Shown here piece by piece: positions 48,514 through 57,402 of a stretch of DNA of 64,000 nucleotides. The notes under the pieces were generated by a model. The model searched no databases. It saw only the letters and a program-made list of their open reading frames with translations, and was not told where the DNA came from. The stretch's first letter is position 1. The number at the start of each line of letters is the position of its first letter. This DNA is from Sphingobium sp. CAP-1 (GTDB lineage Bacteria; Pseudomonadota; Alphaproteobacteria; Sphingomonadales; Sphingomonadaceae): the NCBI RefSeq assembly GCF_009720145.1, contig NZ_CP046252.1, positions 2,418,001 to 2,482,000 of the forward strand, given 5' to 3'. The position numbers and the translations under genes are program-made.

Positions 48514-51162
48514 ATGATGACGACGAACGCAGCCGCTTCCCAGCCCACCCCGATGATGGCGCAATATCTGGCGCTGAAGGCCGAGGCGCGCGATTGCCTG
48601 CTTTTTTATCGCATGGGCGATTTTTTCGAGCTGTTCTTCGACGACGCCAAAATGGCGGCGGCAACGCTCGACATCGCGCTCACCAGCCGGGGCGAGCATG
48701 AGGGCGCGCCGATCCCGATGTGCGGGGTGCCGGTGCATAGCGCCGAAACCTATCTGGCGCGCCTCATCAAGGGCGGGCATCGCGTCGCCATCGCCGAACA
48801 GACCGAAACGCCGGCGCAGGCCAAGGCGCGGGGCGGCAAGACATTGGTGGCGCGCGCCATCGTCCGCTACGTCACCGCCGGCACGCTGACCGAGGAGACG
48901 TTGCTCGACAGCCGGCGCGACAATATGCTGGTCGCGCTGGCGCAGGTCGGCGCGGAGGGCATGGCGCAGATCGGCATCGCCGCCGCCGACATTTCCACCG
49001 GCCGGTTCGAGACGATGACCTGCCCGATCGGCGACCTGCCCGCCGAACTGGCGCGGCTGCGGCCGAGCGAGACGGTGGTGGCCGAAGGCACGACGCTGGA
49101 CGTGGCGGATTGTCACCCGTTCGATCGCGCCGCCTTTTCCAGCACCCGCGCGGAGGAGGCGCTGAAACGGCTGTTCGGGGTCGCGACGCTGGACGGGTTC
49201 GGCCAGTTCGGCCGGGCCGAACTGGCGGCGATGGGCGGGCTGATCGCCTATCTCGACCATGCGGGGAAAGGCACGCTGCCCTTCCTCGCCCCGCCGCTGC
49301 GCAAGACCAGCGGCGGCCATGTCGCGATCGACGCGGCGACGCGCGAGAGTCTGGAGATCGTCGCGACCATGGCCGGGGCGCGGGCGGGCAGCCTGCTGGG
49401 CGCGATCGACCGGACGGTGACAGGCGCGGGCGCGCGGTTGCTGGGGCAGGATCTGTCCGCGCCGCTGATGGACCTTGCCATCATCGAGGCGCGGCTGGGG
49501 CTGGTGCAGTTGTTCCATGACGATGCGGGCCTGCGCGACCAGTTACGCGGCGCGTTGCGGGCGTTGCCCGACATCGGCCGGGCGCTGGGGCGCGTGGCGG
49601 TGGGGCGCGGCAGTCCGCGCGATCTGGGCCAGTTGCGCGACGGGCTGAGCGAAGCGCGGCTGCTGCGCGAACGGCTGGGGCGGATGGCGGACGCGCCGCT
49701 CTATCTGGCGCAGTTGCTGCCCGCGCTCGACGGCCATGGCGCGCTGGTCGATGCGCTGGCACGCGCGCTGGTCCCCGCGCCGCCGACCGAGACGGCGAAC
49801 GGCGGCTATATCGCCGACGGCTATGACCCGGCGCTGGACGAATTGCGGCGCATGGCGGGCGACGGCCGCCGCGCCATCGCCGCGCTGGAGGCGAAATATC
49901 GCGAGCAGACCGGCATTGGCGCGCTCAAGATCCGCCATAATGGCGTGCTGGGATATCATGTCGAGGTGCCGGCGCGGTCGGCCGATACGCTGATGGCGCC
50001 CGACAGCGGCTTCACCCATCGCCAGACGCTGGCGGGCGTGGTGCGCTTCAATTCGATCGACCTGCATGAGGAAGCCGGGCGCGTGGCGCAGGCGGGCGCC
50101 CATGCGCTGGTGGCCGAAGCCGCGCATCTGGAGGAGCTGATCGGCGCGGTGCTGGACCGCAAGGCCGATATCGCCCGCGCCGCCGATGCGCTGGCGCGGC
50201 TGGACGTTGCCGCATCGCTGGCGGAACGGGCGGCCGAGGGCGGCTGGCAGCGGCCGCATTTTATTTCCGATGATGGGGCCGGTCAGTGCCTCGACATTGT
50301 CGGCGGGCGGCATCCGGTGGTCGAGGATGCGCTGCGCAAGGAGGGCCAGCCCTTCGTCGCCAATGACTGCCGCCTTGCCGAAGCCGACCGGCTATGGCTC
50401 GTCACCGGCCCGAATATGGGCGGTAAATCAACCTTCCTGCGGCAGAATGCGCTGATCGTCATCCTGGCGCAGGCGGGGGGCTATGTTCCCGCGCAATCGG
50501 CGACGCTGACGCTGGTCGATCGCCTGTTCAGCCGGGTCGGCGCATCGGACAATCTGGCCAGGGGGCGATCGACCTTCATGGTCGAGATGGTCGAGACGGC
50601 GGCGATTTTGGCGCAGGCGAGCGAGCGCAGCTTCGTGATTCTGGATGAGGTGGGGCGCGGCACCTCCACCTATGACGGGCTGGCGCTGGCCTGGGCGGTG
50701 GTCGAGGCGGTGCATGAGGTCAATCGCTGTCGCTGCCTGTTCGCGACCCATTATCATGAACTGACGCGGCTGGCCGAAACGCTGTCGTCGCTGTCGCTGC
50801 ACCATGTGCGGGCGCGCGAGTGGAAGGGCGACCTCATCCTGCTGCACGAACTGGCCGAAGGGCCGGCGGATCGCAGCTATGGCCTGGCGGTGGCGCGGCT
50901 GGCGGGACTGCCGCCCGCCGTGCTGAAACGGGCGAAGGATGTGCTGGCGCGGCTGGAGGCGGGCAAGGCGAGGACCGGCGGAATCGCCGCGGGGCTGGAC
51001 GACCTGCCGCTGTTCGCCGCCGTCGCCGCGCAGGACGAGGCGAAGGTCGATCCGCTGCGCGCCGCGATCGACGCGATCGACGCCGACGCATTGTCCCCCC
51101 GCGAGGCGCTCGATCATCTCTACCGTTTGAAACAACTGGCCGCCGACGCGCGGGCGGACTAG
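48514..51162 (+). CDS. mutS: DNA mismatch repair protein MutS
   Basis: 882 residues. Mismatch-binding domain I opens with PMMAQYLALKAEARDCLLFYRMGDFFELFFDDAK, including the Phe-x-Glu mismatch-contact motif. The connector, core/lever and clamp follow, then the ABC-type ATPase: Walker A GPNMGGKST, SDNLARGRSTFMVEM and Walker B FVILDEVGRGTST. The helix-turn-helix and C-terminal region complete the protein. No clear SD precedes the ATG; ATG 48514 or 48517 are equivalent choices. It precedes glnD by 9 bp. Confidence 0.98.
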   Translation: MMTTNAAASQPTPMMAQYLALKAEARDCLLFYRMGDFFELFFDDAKMAAATLDIALTSRGEHEGAPIPMCGVPVHSAETYLARLIKGGHRVAIAEQTETPAQAKARGGKTLVARAIVRYVTAGTLTEETLLDSRRDNMLVALAQVGAEGMAQIGIAAADISTGRFETMTCPIGDLPAELARLRPSETVVAEGTTLDVADCHPFDRAAFSSTRAEEALKRLFGVATLDGFGQFGRAELAAMGGLIAYLDHAGKGTLPFLAPPLRKTSGGHVAIDAATRESLEIVATMAGARAGSLLGAIDRTVTGAGARLLGQDLSAPLMDLAIIEARLGLVQLFHDDAGLRDQLRGALRALPDIGRALGRVAVGRGSPRDLGQLRDGLSEARLLRERLGRMADAPLYLAQLLPALDGHGALVDALARALVPAPPTETANGGYIADGYDPALDELRRMAGDGRRAIAALEAKYREQTGIGALKIRHNGVLGYHVEVPARSADTLMAPDSGFTHRQTLAGVVRFNSIDLHEEAGRVAQAGAHALVAEAAHLEELIGAVLDRKADIARAADALARLDVAASLAERAAEGGWQRPHFISDDGAGQCLDIVGGRHPVVEDALRKEGQPFVANDCRLAEADRLWLVTGPNMGGKSTFLRQNALIVILAQAGGYVPAQSATLTLVDRLFSRVGASDNLARGRSTFMVEMVETAAILAQASERSFVILDEVGRGTSTYDGLALAWAVVEAVHEVNRCRCLFATHYHELTRLAETLSSLSLHHVRAREWKGDLILLHELAEGPADRSYGLAVARLAGLPPAVLKRAKDVLARLEAGKARTGGIAAGLDDLPLFAAVAAQDEAKVDPLRAAIDAIDADALSPREALDHLYRLKQLAADARAD

Positions 51163-51171
51163 ACAAGAACC

Positions 51172-53934
51172 ATGGTCATGCAGTTCCCCGCCCTGGGATC
51201 GCGCCGCTCCATCATCGACCGGCGCGCGATTTCCGACACGATCCACGCATTGGCGCAGGCGCATCGGGGCGACAGCGTCCGGCTGCGCGGCGCCATCGTC
51301 AAGGAATTGAAGGCGGCGCTGGAACAGGGCCGGGCCGAAGTCGCGCGGCGGCTGGAGGCCAAGCCGACGCGCGGACGGGAGTCGGTGACGGCCTTCGCCT
51401 TCCTGATCGACCAGATTTTGCGGCTGCTCTACGACGCGACCACCTATCATCTCTATCCGGCGGGCAATCGCAGCACCGGCGAACGGATCGTGCTGATCGC
51501 GGTGGGCGGCTATGGCCGGGGCGAAATGGCGCCGCACAGCGATGTCGATATCGGCTTCATCACCCCGTGGAAGCCGACCGGCTGGACCGAGCAGGTGATC
51601 GAATCCATGCTCTATTCGCTGTGGGATCTGGGGCTGAAGGTCGGGCATAGCAGCCGTTCGGTCGATGAAACGATGCGCATGGCCAAGAGCGACCTGACCG
51701 TGCGCACCGCCTTGCTGGAGGCGCGCTATATCTGGGGCGACCGCGCCCTGTACGAGGAAACCTCCACCCGGTTCGACGCCGAAGTGATGCAGGGCAATGC
51801 CCGCGCCTTCGTCACCGAGAAGCTGGAGGAGCGCGAGGAGCGGCACAAGCGGATGGGCGACAGCCGCTATGTCGTGGAACCCAATGTGAAGGAGGGCAAG
51901 GGCGGGCTGCGCGACCTGCACACCTTGTTCTGGATCGGCAAATATGTGAACCGGGTGCGATCGGTCGCGGAACTGGTCGATGTCGGCCTGCTGACCCAGG
52001 CCGAATTGCGCCAGTTCCAGAAGGCCGAGGATTTCCTGTGGGCGGTGCGATGCCATCTGCACACCATCACCGGCCGGGCCGAGGACCGGCTGACCTTCGA
52101 CCTTCAGCTCGAAACCGCGACCCGGATGCATTTTACCGGCCGCGCCGGCCGATCCGGGGTCGAGCGCTTCATGCGCTATTATTTCCTGAACGCGAAGATT
52201 GTGGGCGATCTGACCGCCGTGTTCCTGGCGCATCTGGACGACCAGATGGGGCCAAAGGGACGGCGCTATATCCCGTCCATCTTCCGCCGGCCCAAGAAGC
52301 TGGACGGATTCGTGCTGGATCGCGGGCGGCTGTCGCTGCCGAGCGACGATTTCTTTCAGGCGGACCCGGTGCGGCTGCTGGACATCTTCGCGGTGGCGGA
52401 CAAGCATGGCTTGCAGATTCACCCCAGCGCGATGCGCGCCGCCAGCCGTGACGCCAGCCTGATCGGCGCGAAAGTGCGCAAAGACCCGCGCGCCAACGCC
52501 GCCTTCATGGAGGTGCTGACCAGCCCGCGCGATCCCGAAACGGTGCTGCGCTGGATGAACGAATCGACCGTGTTCGGCCGTTTCGTGCCCGATTTCCGCC
52601 GCGTCGTCGCGCAGATGCAGTTCGACATGTATCATCATTATACCGTCGACGAGCATACCATCCGCGCGGTCGGGCTGCTGGCGCGGATCGAGAAGGGCGA
52701 ATTGCCGGGCGACCATCCGCTGGCCACCGAATTGATGGGCAAGATATTGTCGCGCCGCGTCCTCTATGTCGCGGTGCTGCTGCATGACATCGCCAAGGGG
52801 CGTGGCGGCGACCACAGCATATTGGGCGCGGAGGTGGCGGAGCATCTGTGCCCGCGGCTTGGCCTCACCCCAGCCGAGACGGAGACGGTCGCCTGGCTGG
52901 TGCGATACCATCTGCTGATGTCGGCCACCGCCTTCAAGCGCGACCTGGCCGATTACAAGACGATCCTCGACTTTGTCGATGTGGTGCAAAGCCCGGAACG
53001 GCTGCGGCTGCTGCTATGCCTGACGGTGGTGGATATTCGCGCGGTGGGGCCGGGCGTGTGGAATAGCTGGAAACGGCAGTTGCTGGGCGATCTCTACGAT
53101 TCGGCGGAAGAAGTGCTGCGGCTGGGCCACAAGCAGAAGGGCCGGAGCGAACGCGTCACCGCCAAGCAGGAAGGGCTGCGCCAGGCGCTGGGCATGGACG
53201 AGGCCGCCTTCGCCGCGTTCAGCCGCAGGCTGCCCGAATCCTACTGGATCGCCGAGCCGGAGGACATCCTTGTCCACAACGCCCAGCATATATTGGCGTC
53301 GGGCGATGCGCCGCTGTCGATCGCGGCCCATTATTATCCGCAGCGCGGCGCGACGTTGGTGACGGTCTATGCCACCGACCATCCGGGCCTGTTCTACCGG
53401 ATCGCGGGCGCCATCCATCTGGCCGGCGGCAACATCATCGACGCGCGCATCCACACGACCCGCGACGGCGTGGCGATCGACAATTTCCTGGTGCAAGACC
53501 CGCTGGGCGGCGCATTCCACAGTCCCGAACAACTCACCCGCATCCGCAACGCGATCGAGGATTCGCTGTCCAACCGGCATCGGTTGATCACCAAGCTGGC
53601 GGCGCGGCCGTTGACCCGGACTCGCGCCGAAGCCTTTCGCATCGAACCCAATGTGCTGATCGACAACAAGGCGTCGAACCGCTTTACCGTCGTGGAGGTC
53701 AATGCGCGCGACCGGCCGGCGCTGCTGTTCAGCCTGGCCAATGCGCTGTTCCAGTCGAAGGTGACGGTCCACAGCGCCCATGTCGCCACCTATGGCGAGC
53801 GCGCGGTCGACACTTTCTATGTCACCGACCTGTTGGGCGGGAAGATCGAGAGCAAGTCGCGGTTGCAGACGCTGGAACGCCGCCTGCTGGAAGCGGCCGG
53901 CGGGGATGTGGGCCAGGCGCTGGAGATGGCGTGA
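51172..53934 (+). CDS. glnD: PII uridylyltransferase / uridylyl-removing enzyme
   Basis: 920 residues. A nucleotidyltransferase motif (GGYGRGEMAPHSDVDIGF) is followed by the GlnD PII-uridylyltransferase domain, an HD hydrolase domain (LLHDIAKGRGGDHS) and two C-terminal ACT domains (VTVYATDHPGLFYRIAGAI, VEVNARDRPALLFSLANAL) that sense glutamine. It uridylylates GlnB/GlnK when nitrogen is low. The short gap after mutS suggests co-transcription. Confidence 0.97.
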   Translation: MVMQFPALGSRRSIIDRRAISDTIHALAQAHRGDSVRLRGAIVKELKAALEQGRAEVARRLEAKPTRGRESVTAFAFLIDQILRLLYDATTYHLYPAGNRSTGERIVLIAVGGYGRGEMAPHSDVDIGFITPWKPTGWTEQVIESMLYSLWDLGLKVGHSSRSVDETMRMAKSDLTVRTALLEARYIWGDRALYEETSTRFDAEVMQGNARAFVTEKLEEREERHKRMGDSRYVVEPNVKEGKGGLRDLHTLFWIGKYVNRVRSVAELVDVGLLTQAELRQFQKAEDFLWAVRCHLHTITGRAEDRLTFDLQLETATRMHFTGRAGRSGVERFMRYYFLNAKIVGDLTAVFLAHLDDQMGPKGRRYIPSIFRRPKKLDGFVLDRGRLSLPSDDFFQADPVRLLDIFAVADKHGLQIHPSAMRAASRDASLIGAKVRKDPRANAAFMEVLTSPRDPETVLRWMNESTVFGRFVPDFRRVVAQMQFDMYHHYTVDEHTIRAVGLLARIEKGELPGDHPLATELMGKILSRRVLYVAVLLHDIAKGRGGDHSILGAEVAEHLCPRLGLTPAETETVAWLVRYHLLMSATAFKRDLADYKTILDFVDVVQSPERLRLLLCLTVVDIRAVGPGVWNSWKRQLLGDLYDSAEEVLRLGHKQKGRSERVTAKQEGLRQALGMDEAAFAAFSRRLPESYWIAEPEDILVHNAQHILASGDAPLSIAAHYYPQRGATLVTVYATDHPGLFYRIAGAIHLAGGNIIDARIHTTRDGVAIDNFLVQDPLGGAFHSPEQLTRIRNAIEDSLSNRHRLITKLAARPLTRTRAEAFRIEPNVLIDNKASNRFTVVEVNARDRPALLFSLANALFQSKVTVHSAHVATYGERAVDTFYVTDLLGGKIESKSRLQTLERRLLEAAGGDVGQALEMA

Positions 53935-53944
53935 CGGCGCGGCA

Positions 53945-53966
53945 TGTTCCCGCGCAGGCGGGAACA
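53945..53966. repeat. Perfect hairpin TGTTCCCGC-GCAG-GCGGGAACA
   Basis: A 9-bp perfect stem in the 40-bp gap between the convergent glnD and L,D-transpeptidase genes. Palindromes of this CCCGC-loop-GCGGG type are common between sphingomonad genes. No T-tract, so it may act as a shared 3' barrier. Confidence 0.7.
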
Positions 53967-53974
53967 GCGTGGCG

Positions 53975-54475
53975 CTACAGGATTTCCATCGCATCGCCGG
54001 GCGCGAGCAGCGGCAGCAGGCGAAGCATATCGGCGCGGTCGATGGCGACACAGCCGGCGGTCGGACGGCCTTCGGACAGATGGAAGAAGATCGCGCTGCC
54101 CTGCCCCGGCACCGGCGGCGCGTCATTATGGCCCAGCACGACGATGACATCATAGGCGTCGTCGTCGCGGATCAGGCTTTCGGCGGAGAAGGGGCGCGGC
54201 AGGCGGACGGGGCGGTTATAGGCGGGGTCGGCCGGATCGTCCGACCAGCCATCGCTCGCCCCGATCCAGCGCCAGGGCAGGCCGATGCCGGTCGCCGCGA
54301 CCTTGCCCGGCCGCAACAGCACGGCGCGGATCGGCCATGTGCCGATCGGCGTGCAGCCATCCCCTTCCCGCTTGTCCGCCGCTGCACAGGCGCCGCTGCG
54401 GCCGATGGTGCAGGCGATGACGAGATCGCCGAAGCTGAGGCGACCCGCGCCGCTGTCGACGCGGACGACCTTCAC
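53975..54475 (-). CDS. L,D-transpeptidase (YkuD) family protein
   Basis: 166 residues with the YkuD catalytic region IFFHLSEGRPTAGCVAIDR: the His in FFHLS and catalytic Cys in AGCVAI, which normally crosslinks peptidoglycan stems. There is no signal peptide, so the location is unclear. It starts 4 bp inside the ribA end (54472-54475), indicating coupling to it. The N-terminus (KVVRVDSGAGRLSFGDLVIAC) is typical of the short DUF-like group that shares this domain. Confidence 0.85.
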   Translation of the reverse strand: MKVVRVDSGAGRLSFGDLVIACTIGRSGACAAADKREGDGCTPIGTWPIRAVLLRPGKVAATGIGLPWRWIGASDGWSDDPADPAYNRPVRLPRPFSAESLIRDDDAYDVIVVLGHNDAPPVPGQGSAIFFHLSEGRPTAGCVAIDRADMLRLLPLLAPGDAMEIL

Positions 54476-55533
54476 AATTGATGGCCGGTGCGGTCGCGCT
54501 TGGTGGCGAGATAGCGTTCATTATGCGGATTGGCGGGCAGGATGATCGGCAGCCGCTCGGTCACGCCGATGCCGGCCGCTTCCAGCCCCGTCACCTTGTT
54601 GGGATTGTTGGTGAGCAGCCGCACTTCCCGCACGCCGAGCAGGTCGAGCATCCGCGCCGCGACCGAAAAATCGCGCGCGTCGATCGCGAAGCCGAGGCGC
54701 ACATTGGCGTCGACCGTGTCGAAGCCCTGATCCTGGAGCGCATAGGCGCGCAGCTTGTTGACGAGGCCGATGCCGCGCCCTTCCTGGCGGAGGTAGAGCA
54801 GGATGCCCCATGGCGCGTCGGCGATTTTGTGGAGCGCTTCATGCAATTGCGGGCCGCAGTCGCATTTGAGGCTGCCCAGCACGTCGCCGGTCAGGCATTC
54901 GCTGTGCAGGCGGATGACCGGCGGCGAGCCATCGCGCTTGCCGACGATCAGCGCGACATGCTCGCGCGGCTCGTCGGGACTGCGGAAGGCGACGATCTCC
55001 GCGCTTTCGCTGGCGGAGACGGGCAGGCGCGCGCGGGTGGCGATGGCGAGATGGACGGCATCGTCATAGGCGGCGATCGCGTCGGCATGGACATCGGCCT
55101 CGACCGGGCCGTCAGCGTCCGTCAGGAAATAGGCGGGCAATATGCCGGCGAGGCGCGCGAGGCGCAGCGCCGCCTTGGCGGCCTGGGGCGCGGACAGGGG
55201 GCGGGCGCGAAATGGCCCCTTGAGCGGCGAGGCGAGGTCCAGCACCGGATCGGAGATGGCGGTGGCGACATCGGCGTCGATCCACGGCGCGCGCTCGACC
55301 AGCACCGGCAGGTCGGGATCGGCGGCGGCAAGCTGGTTGGCGAGCTTCAATGTTTCGGCGCGCGCGGCGGAGATCAGGATATCGGCCCGGCGCTGCGGAT
55401 CGAAGTCCGCCAGCGTCACCGCGTCCGCCCCCTCGATCGCCATCAGCCGGATCGCACCGTCGGGCGCGGTCAGGCGGATCGCCCAGCCCCGGCGCAGCGC
55501 GTCGATGGCGCGGGCGGCCTCCCTACCCTGCAT
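54472..55533 (-). CDS. ribA: GTP cyclohydrolase II with extended N-terminus
   Basis: 353 residues. The C-terminal ~200 residues are RibA: zinc-binding CLTGDVLGSLKCDCGPQL, YLRQEGRGIGLVNKL and LLTNNPNKVTGLEAAG. They open the GTP ring to form the riboflavin precursor. The ~140 residues before this (MQGREAARAIDALRRGWAIRL) are not a DHBP synthase and are less conserved; this N-terminal extension is usual in sphingomonads. ATG at 55533 overlaps the xthA stop (TGATG). Confidence 0.92.
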   Translation of the reverse strand: MQGREAARAIDALRRGWAIRLTAPDGAIRLMAIEGADAVTLADFDPQRRADILISAARAETLKLANQLAAADPDLPVLVERAPWIDADVATAISDPVLDLASPLKGPFRARPLSAPQAAKAALRLARLAGILPAYFLTDADGPVEADVHADAIAAYDDAVHLAIATRARLPVSASESAEIVAFRSPDEPREHVALIVGKRDGSPPVIRLHSECLTGDVLGSLKCDCGPQLHEALHKIADAPWGILLYLRQEGRGIGLVNKLRAYALQDQGFDTVDANVRLGFAIDARDFSVAARMLDLLGVREVRLLTNNPNKVTGLEAAGIGVTERLPIILPANPHNERYLATKRDRTGHQL

Positions 55534-56330
55534 CAGAAGGCGAATTCGGTGATGATGGGGATATGGTCGGACGGCTTGCCCCAGTTGCGCGCCGGTTCGA
55601 CCACGCGGTGGCTGACCGCCTTGTCCGCCACATCCCTGGTCATCCACATATGGTCGAGGCGGCGGCCGCGATCCGATTCCGCCCAGTCCTTCGCGCGATA
55701 GCTCCACCAGGTGTAGAGCCGGGCAGGCGCGGGATGGAAATGGCGGCCGATATCGACCCAGTCGTTCGACGCCTGCAACCGGCCGAGAATCTCGCATTCG
55801 ATCGGCGTGTGGCTGACGACGTTCAGCAACTGCTTGTGGCTCCACACATCGCATTCCAGCGGCGCGATGTTGAAGTCGCCGGTCAGGATGGTGGGCTTGT
55901 CGTCGAGGGCGGAGGACCATTGGATCATCCGGTCGAGGAAATCGAGCTTCTGGCCGAATTTGGGATTCACGTCCCGGTCGGCAATGTCGCCGCCGGCGGG
56001 GACATAGACATTTTCGATCCGCACGCCATTGTCGAGCCGGACGCCGACATGGCGCGCTTCGCCATTGGCCTGCCAGTCGAAACGGTCATCCTCATGCACC
56101 GGCACCTTGCTGAGGATCGCAACGCCATGGTGCATTCGCTGGCCGTTCAGCACCTGATGGACATAGCCCAGCCGTTTGAACATGTCGGTGGGGAAAATCT
56201 CGTTCACCACCTTCGTTTCCTGAAGGCACAGAATGTCGGGCGCTTCCTGACGCAGCAATTGTTCGACGATGTCGATGCGCGCGCGGACGGAGTTGATGTT
56301 CCAGGAGCAGATGGAGAGGGTGTCGGCCAT
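55533..56330 (-). CDS. xthA: Exodeoxyribonuclease III
   Basis: 265 residues, normal for ExoIII. Catalytic signatures of the EEP family are CSWNINSVRAR, LCLQETKV, GDFNIAP and the C-terminal SDHIPIITEF, plus RRLDHMWMT. It is an AP endonuclease and 3'-5' exonuclease of base excision repair. ATG at 56330 (MADTLSICSW) is the family start. The gene is immediately upstream of and coupled to ribA. Confidence 0.95.
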   Translation of the reverse strand: MADTLSICSWNINSVRARIDIVEQLLRQEAPDILCLQETKVVNEIFPTDMFKRLGYVHQVLNGQRMHHGVAILSKVPVHEDDRFDWQANGEARHVGVRLDNGVRIENVYVPAGGDIADRDVNPKFGQKLDFLDRMIQWSSALDDKPTILTGDFNIAPLECDVWSHKQLLNVVSHTPIECEILGRLQASNDWVDIGRHFHPAPARLYTWWSYRAKDWAESDRGRRLDHMWMTRDVADKAVSHRVVEPARNWGKPSDHIPIITEFAF

Positions 56331-56396
56331 GCATTGCCAACTAGGAGCGCACGCGGCGTTGCGCAAGCGGCAGGTCGGGTCGCGGCGGACAAAGTA

Positions 56397-56430
56397 AGAC
56401 CCCCGCTCCGGGGGCATGGAACGGGGGTCT
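56397..56430 (-). terminator. Hairpin downstream of lolA
   Basis: AGACCCCCG (56397-56405) and CGGGGGTCT (56422-56430) form a perfect 9-bp stem with a 16-nt loop between lolA and xthA. The minus-strand continuation TTACTTTG is only weakly U-rich, so this is a possible partial terminator. Confidence 0.5.
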
Positions 56431-56593
56431 CGATCGCGCCCTTGAAGCGCTTCGCGGCTGGAGGTGGGGACCGGGTAACAGGGGGGAAATCCCGGTTGCG
56501 CCTCCCGCCGTGGATTTCTGATTAGCGCCCCGCATATGAGCGGCAGATGAACGGGGAAGAAACTTTGTCCTTCCGTCGCGCGGGGCGCTCGAT

Positions 56594-57229
56594 TCAGCCG
56601 GCCGAGCGGCCCTTGGGCCGGGGATCGATCCAGCGGAAGGCGGAATCGGCCACGGGCACGCCATAACGCTGATTGGTGAGGCGGACCGAGGTGCGGTTAT
56701 TCTGGGAATCGAGCGCGACCCAGCCATAGAGCTGAAGCCCGGCCGGGCTGCCGGCGTCGCGTTTGAACACCATGGTAATGGTGCCGAATTCGGGCCGTTT
56801 GGGATCGCGCGCCTGGACGCTCAGGATCGACGGATCGCCGCTGGGGACGACCTTGCCGAATTTGGAGAGATCCTTGGTCGGATCGAGCAGCGCGCCCAGC
56901 GGCGAATTGCCGATCGGCCAGCGCTGCACCTGCCGCACTTCATAATCGATCATGGTCAGCGCCTTGCCATCGCCCACGATCAGCAGCGGCACGCCCTTCT
57001 GATATTGGAAGCGGATCTTGCCCGGCTGCTTGATGGTCAGTTGCCCGGTCAGGGTCTGGCCATTGCGGTCGGTCTGCGCGAAATCGGCGGTCATGGTCGT
57101 GACGGCGCGGATATAGGCGTTGACCTGATTGAGGTCCGAGGGCGCGGCCTGCTGCGCGACCGCCGGCAGGGTGAAGGGGAGGACGAATGCGGCCGGGGCG
57201 GCGGCAAGCGCCAGAAACAGGGGCTTCAT
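56594..57229 (-). CDS. lolA: Outer-membrane lipoprotein carrier LolA
   Basis: 211 residues with a signal peptide (KPLFLALAAAPAAFVLP) and the LolA fold: TMTADFAQTDRNGQTLTGQL, KPGKIRFQY-type strand (IKQPGKIRFQYQKG), LLIVGDGKALTMIDY and the C-terminal NQRYGVPVADSAFRW. It ferries lipoproteins from LolCDE to the outer membrane. ATG at 57229 is taken; an upstream in-frame ATG at 57283 would place extra residues before the signal peptide. Copy B of the repeat lies 42 bp upstream. Confidence 0.92.
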   Translation of the reverse strand: MKPLFLALAAAPAAFVLPFTLPAVAQQAAPSDLNQVNAYIRAVTTMTADFAQTDRNGQTLTGQLTIKQPGKIRFQYQKGVPLLIVGDGKALTMIDYEVRQVQRWPIGNSPLGALLDPTKDLSKFGKVVPSGDPSILSVQARDPKRPEFGTITMVFKRDAGSPAGLQLYGWVALDSQNNRTSVRLTNQRYGVPVADSAFRWIDPRPKGRSAG

Positions 57230-57270
57230 CAGGAAAATGACTCCGGTTGTTACGGATGCGGTTCTAATTT

Positions 57271-57325
57271 TTGTTTTCCGCATTCTGCGAGTCGCCGGCT
57301 GGTCCAGCCGACTTCAGAATGCTCT
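57271..57325. repeat. Palindromic ~55-bp repeat, copy B
   Basis: Gap-free match to 11601-11655. This copy is a longer dyad: CATTCTG (57281-57287) and CAGAATG (57315-57321) flank AGTCG-CCG-GCTGG / CCAGCCGACT. It lies upstream of lolA, so both copies sit before minus-strand genes for exported proteins. Confidence 0.75.
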
Positions 57326-57402
57326 AGGGTCGGGCGTTTGAACGATCCGTGAACCCTGCCGTTCCCCGCGGTTAAGGCAAGGGGTGGTTACAGGGGGAAG
57401 GA

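Noticed and set aside
50428..52989. 853-codon open frame antisense to mutS and glnD
   Set aside because: Crosses two convincing opposite-strand genes and has no recognisable domain.
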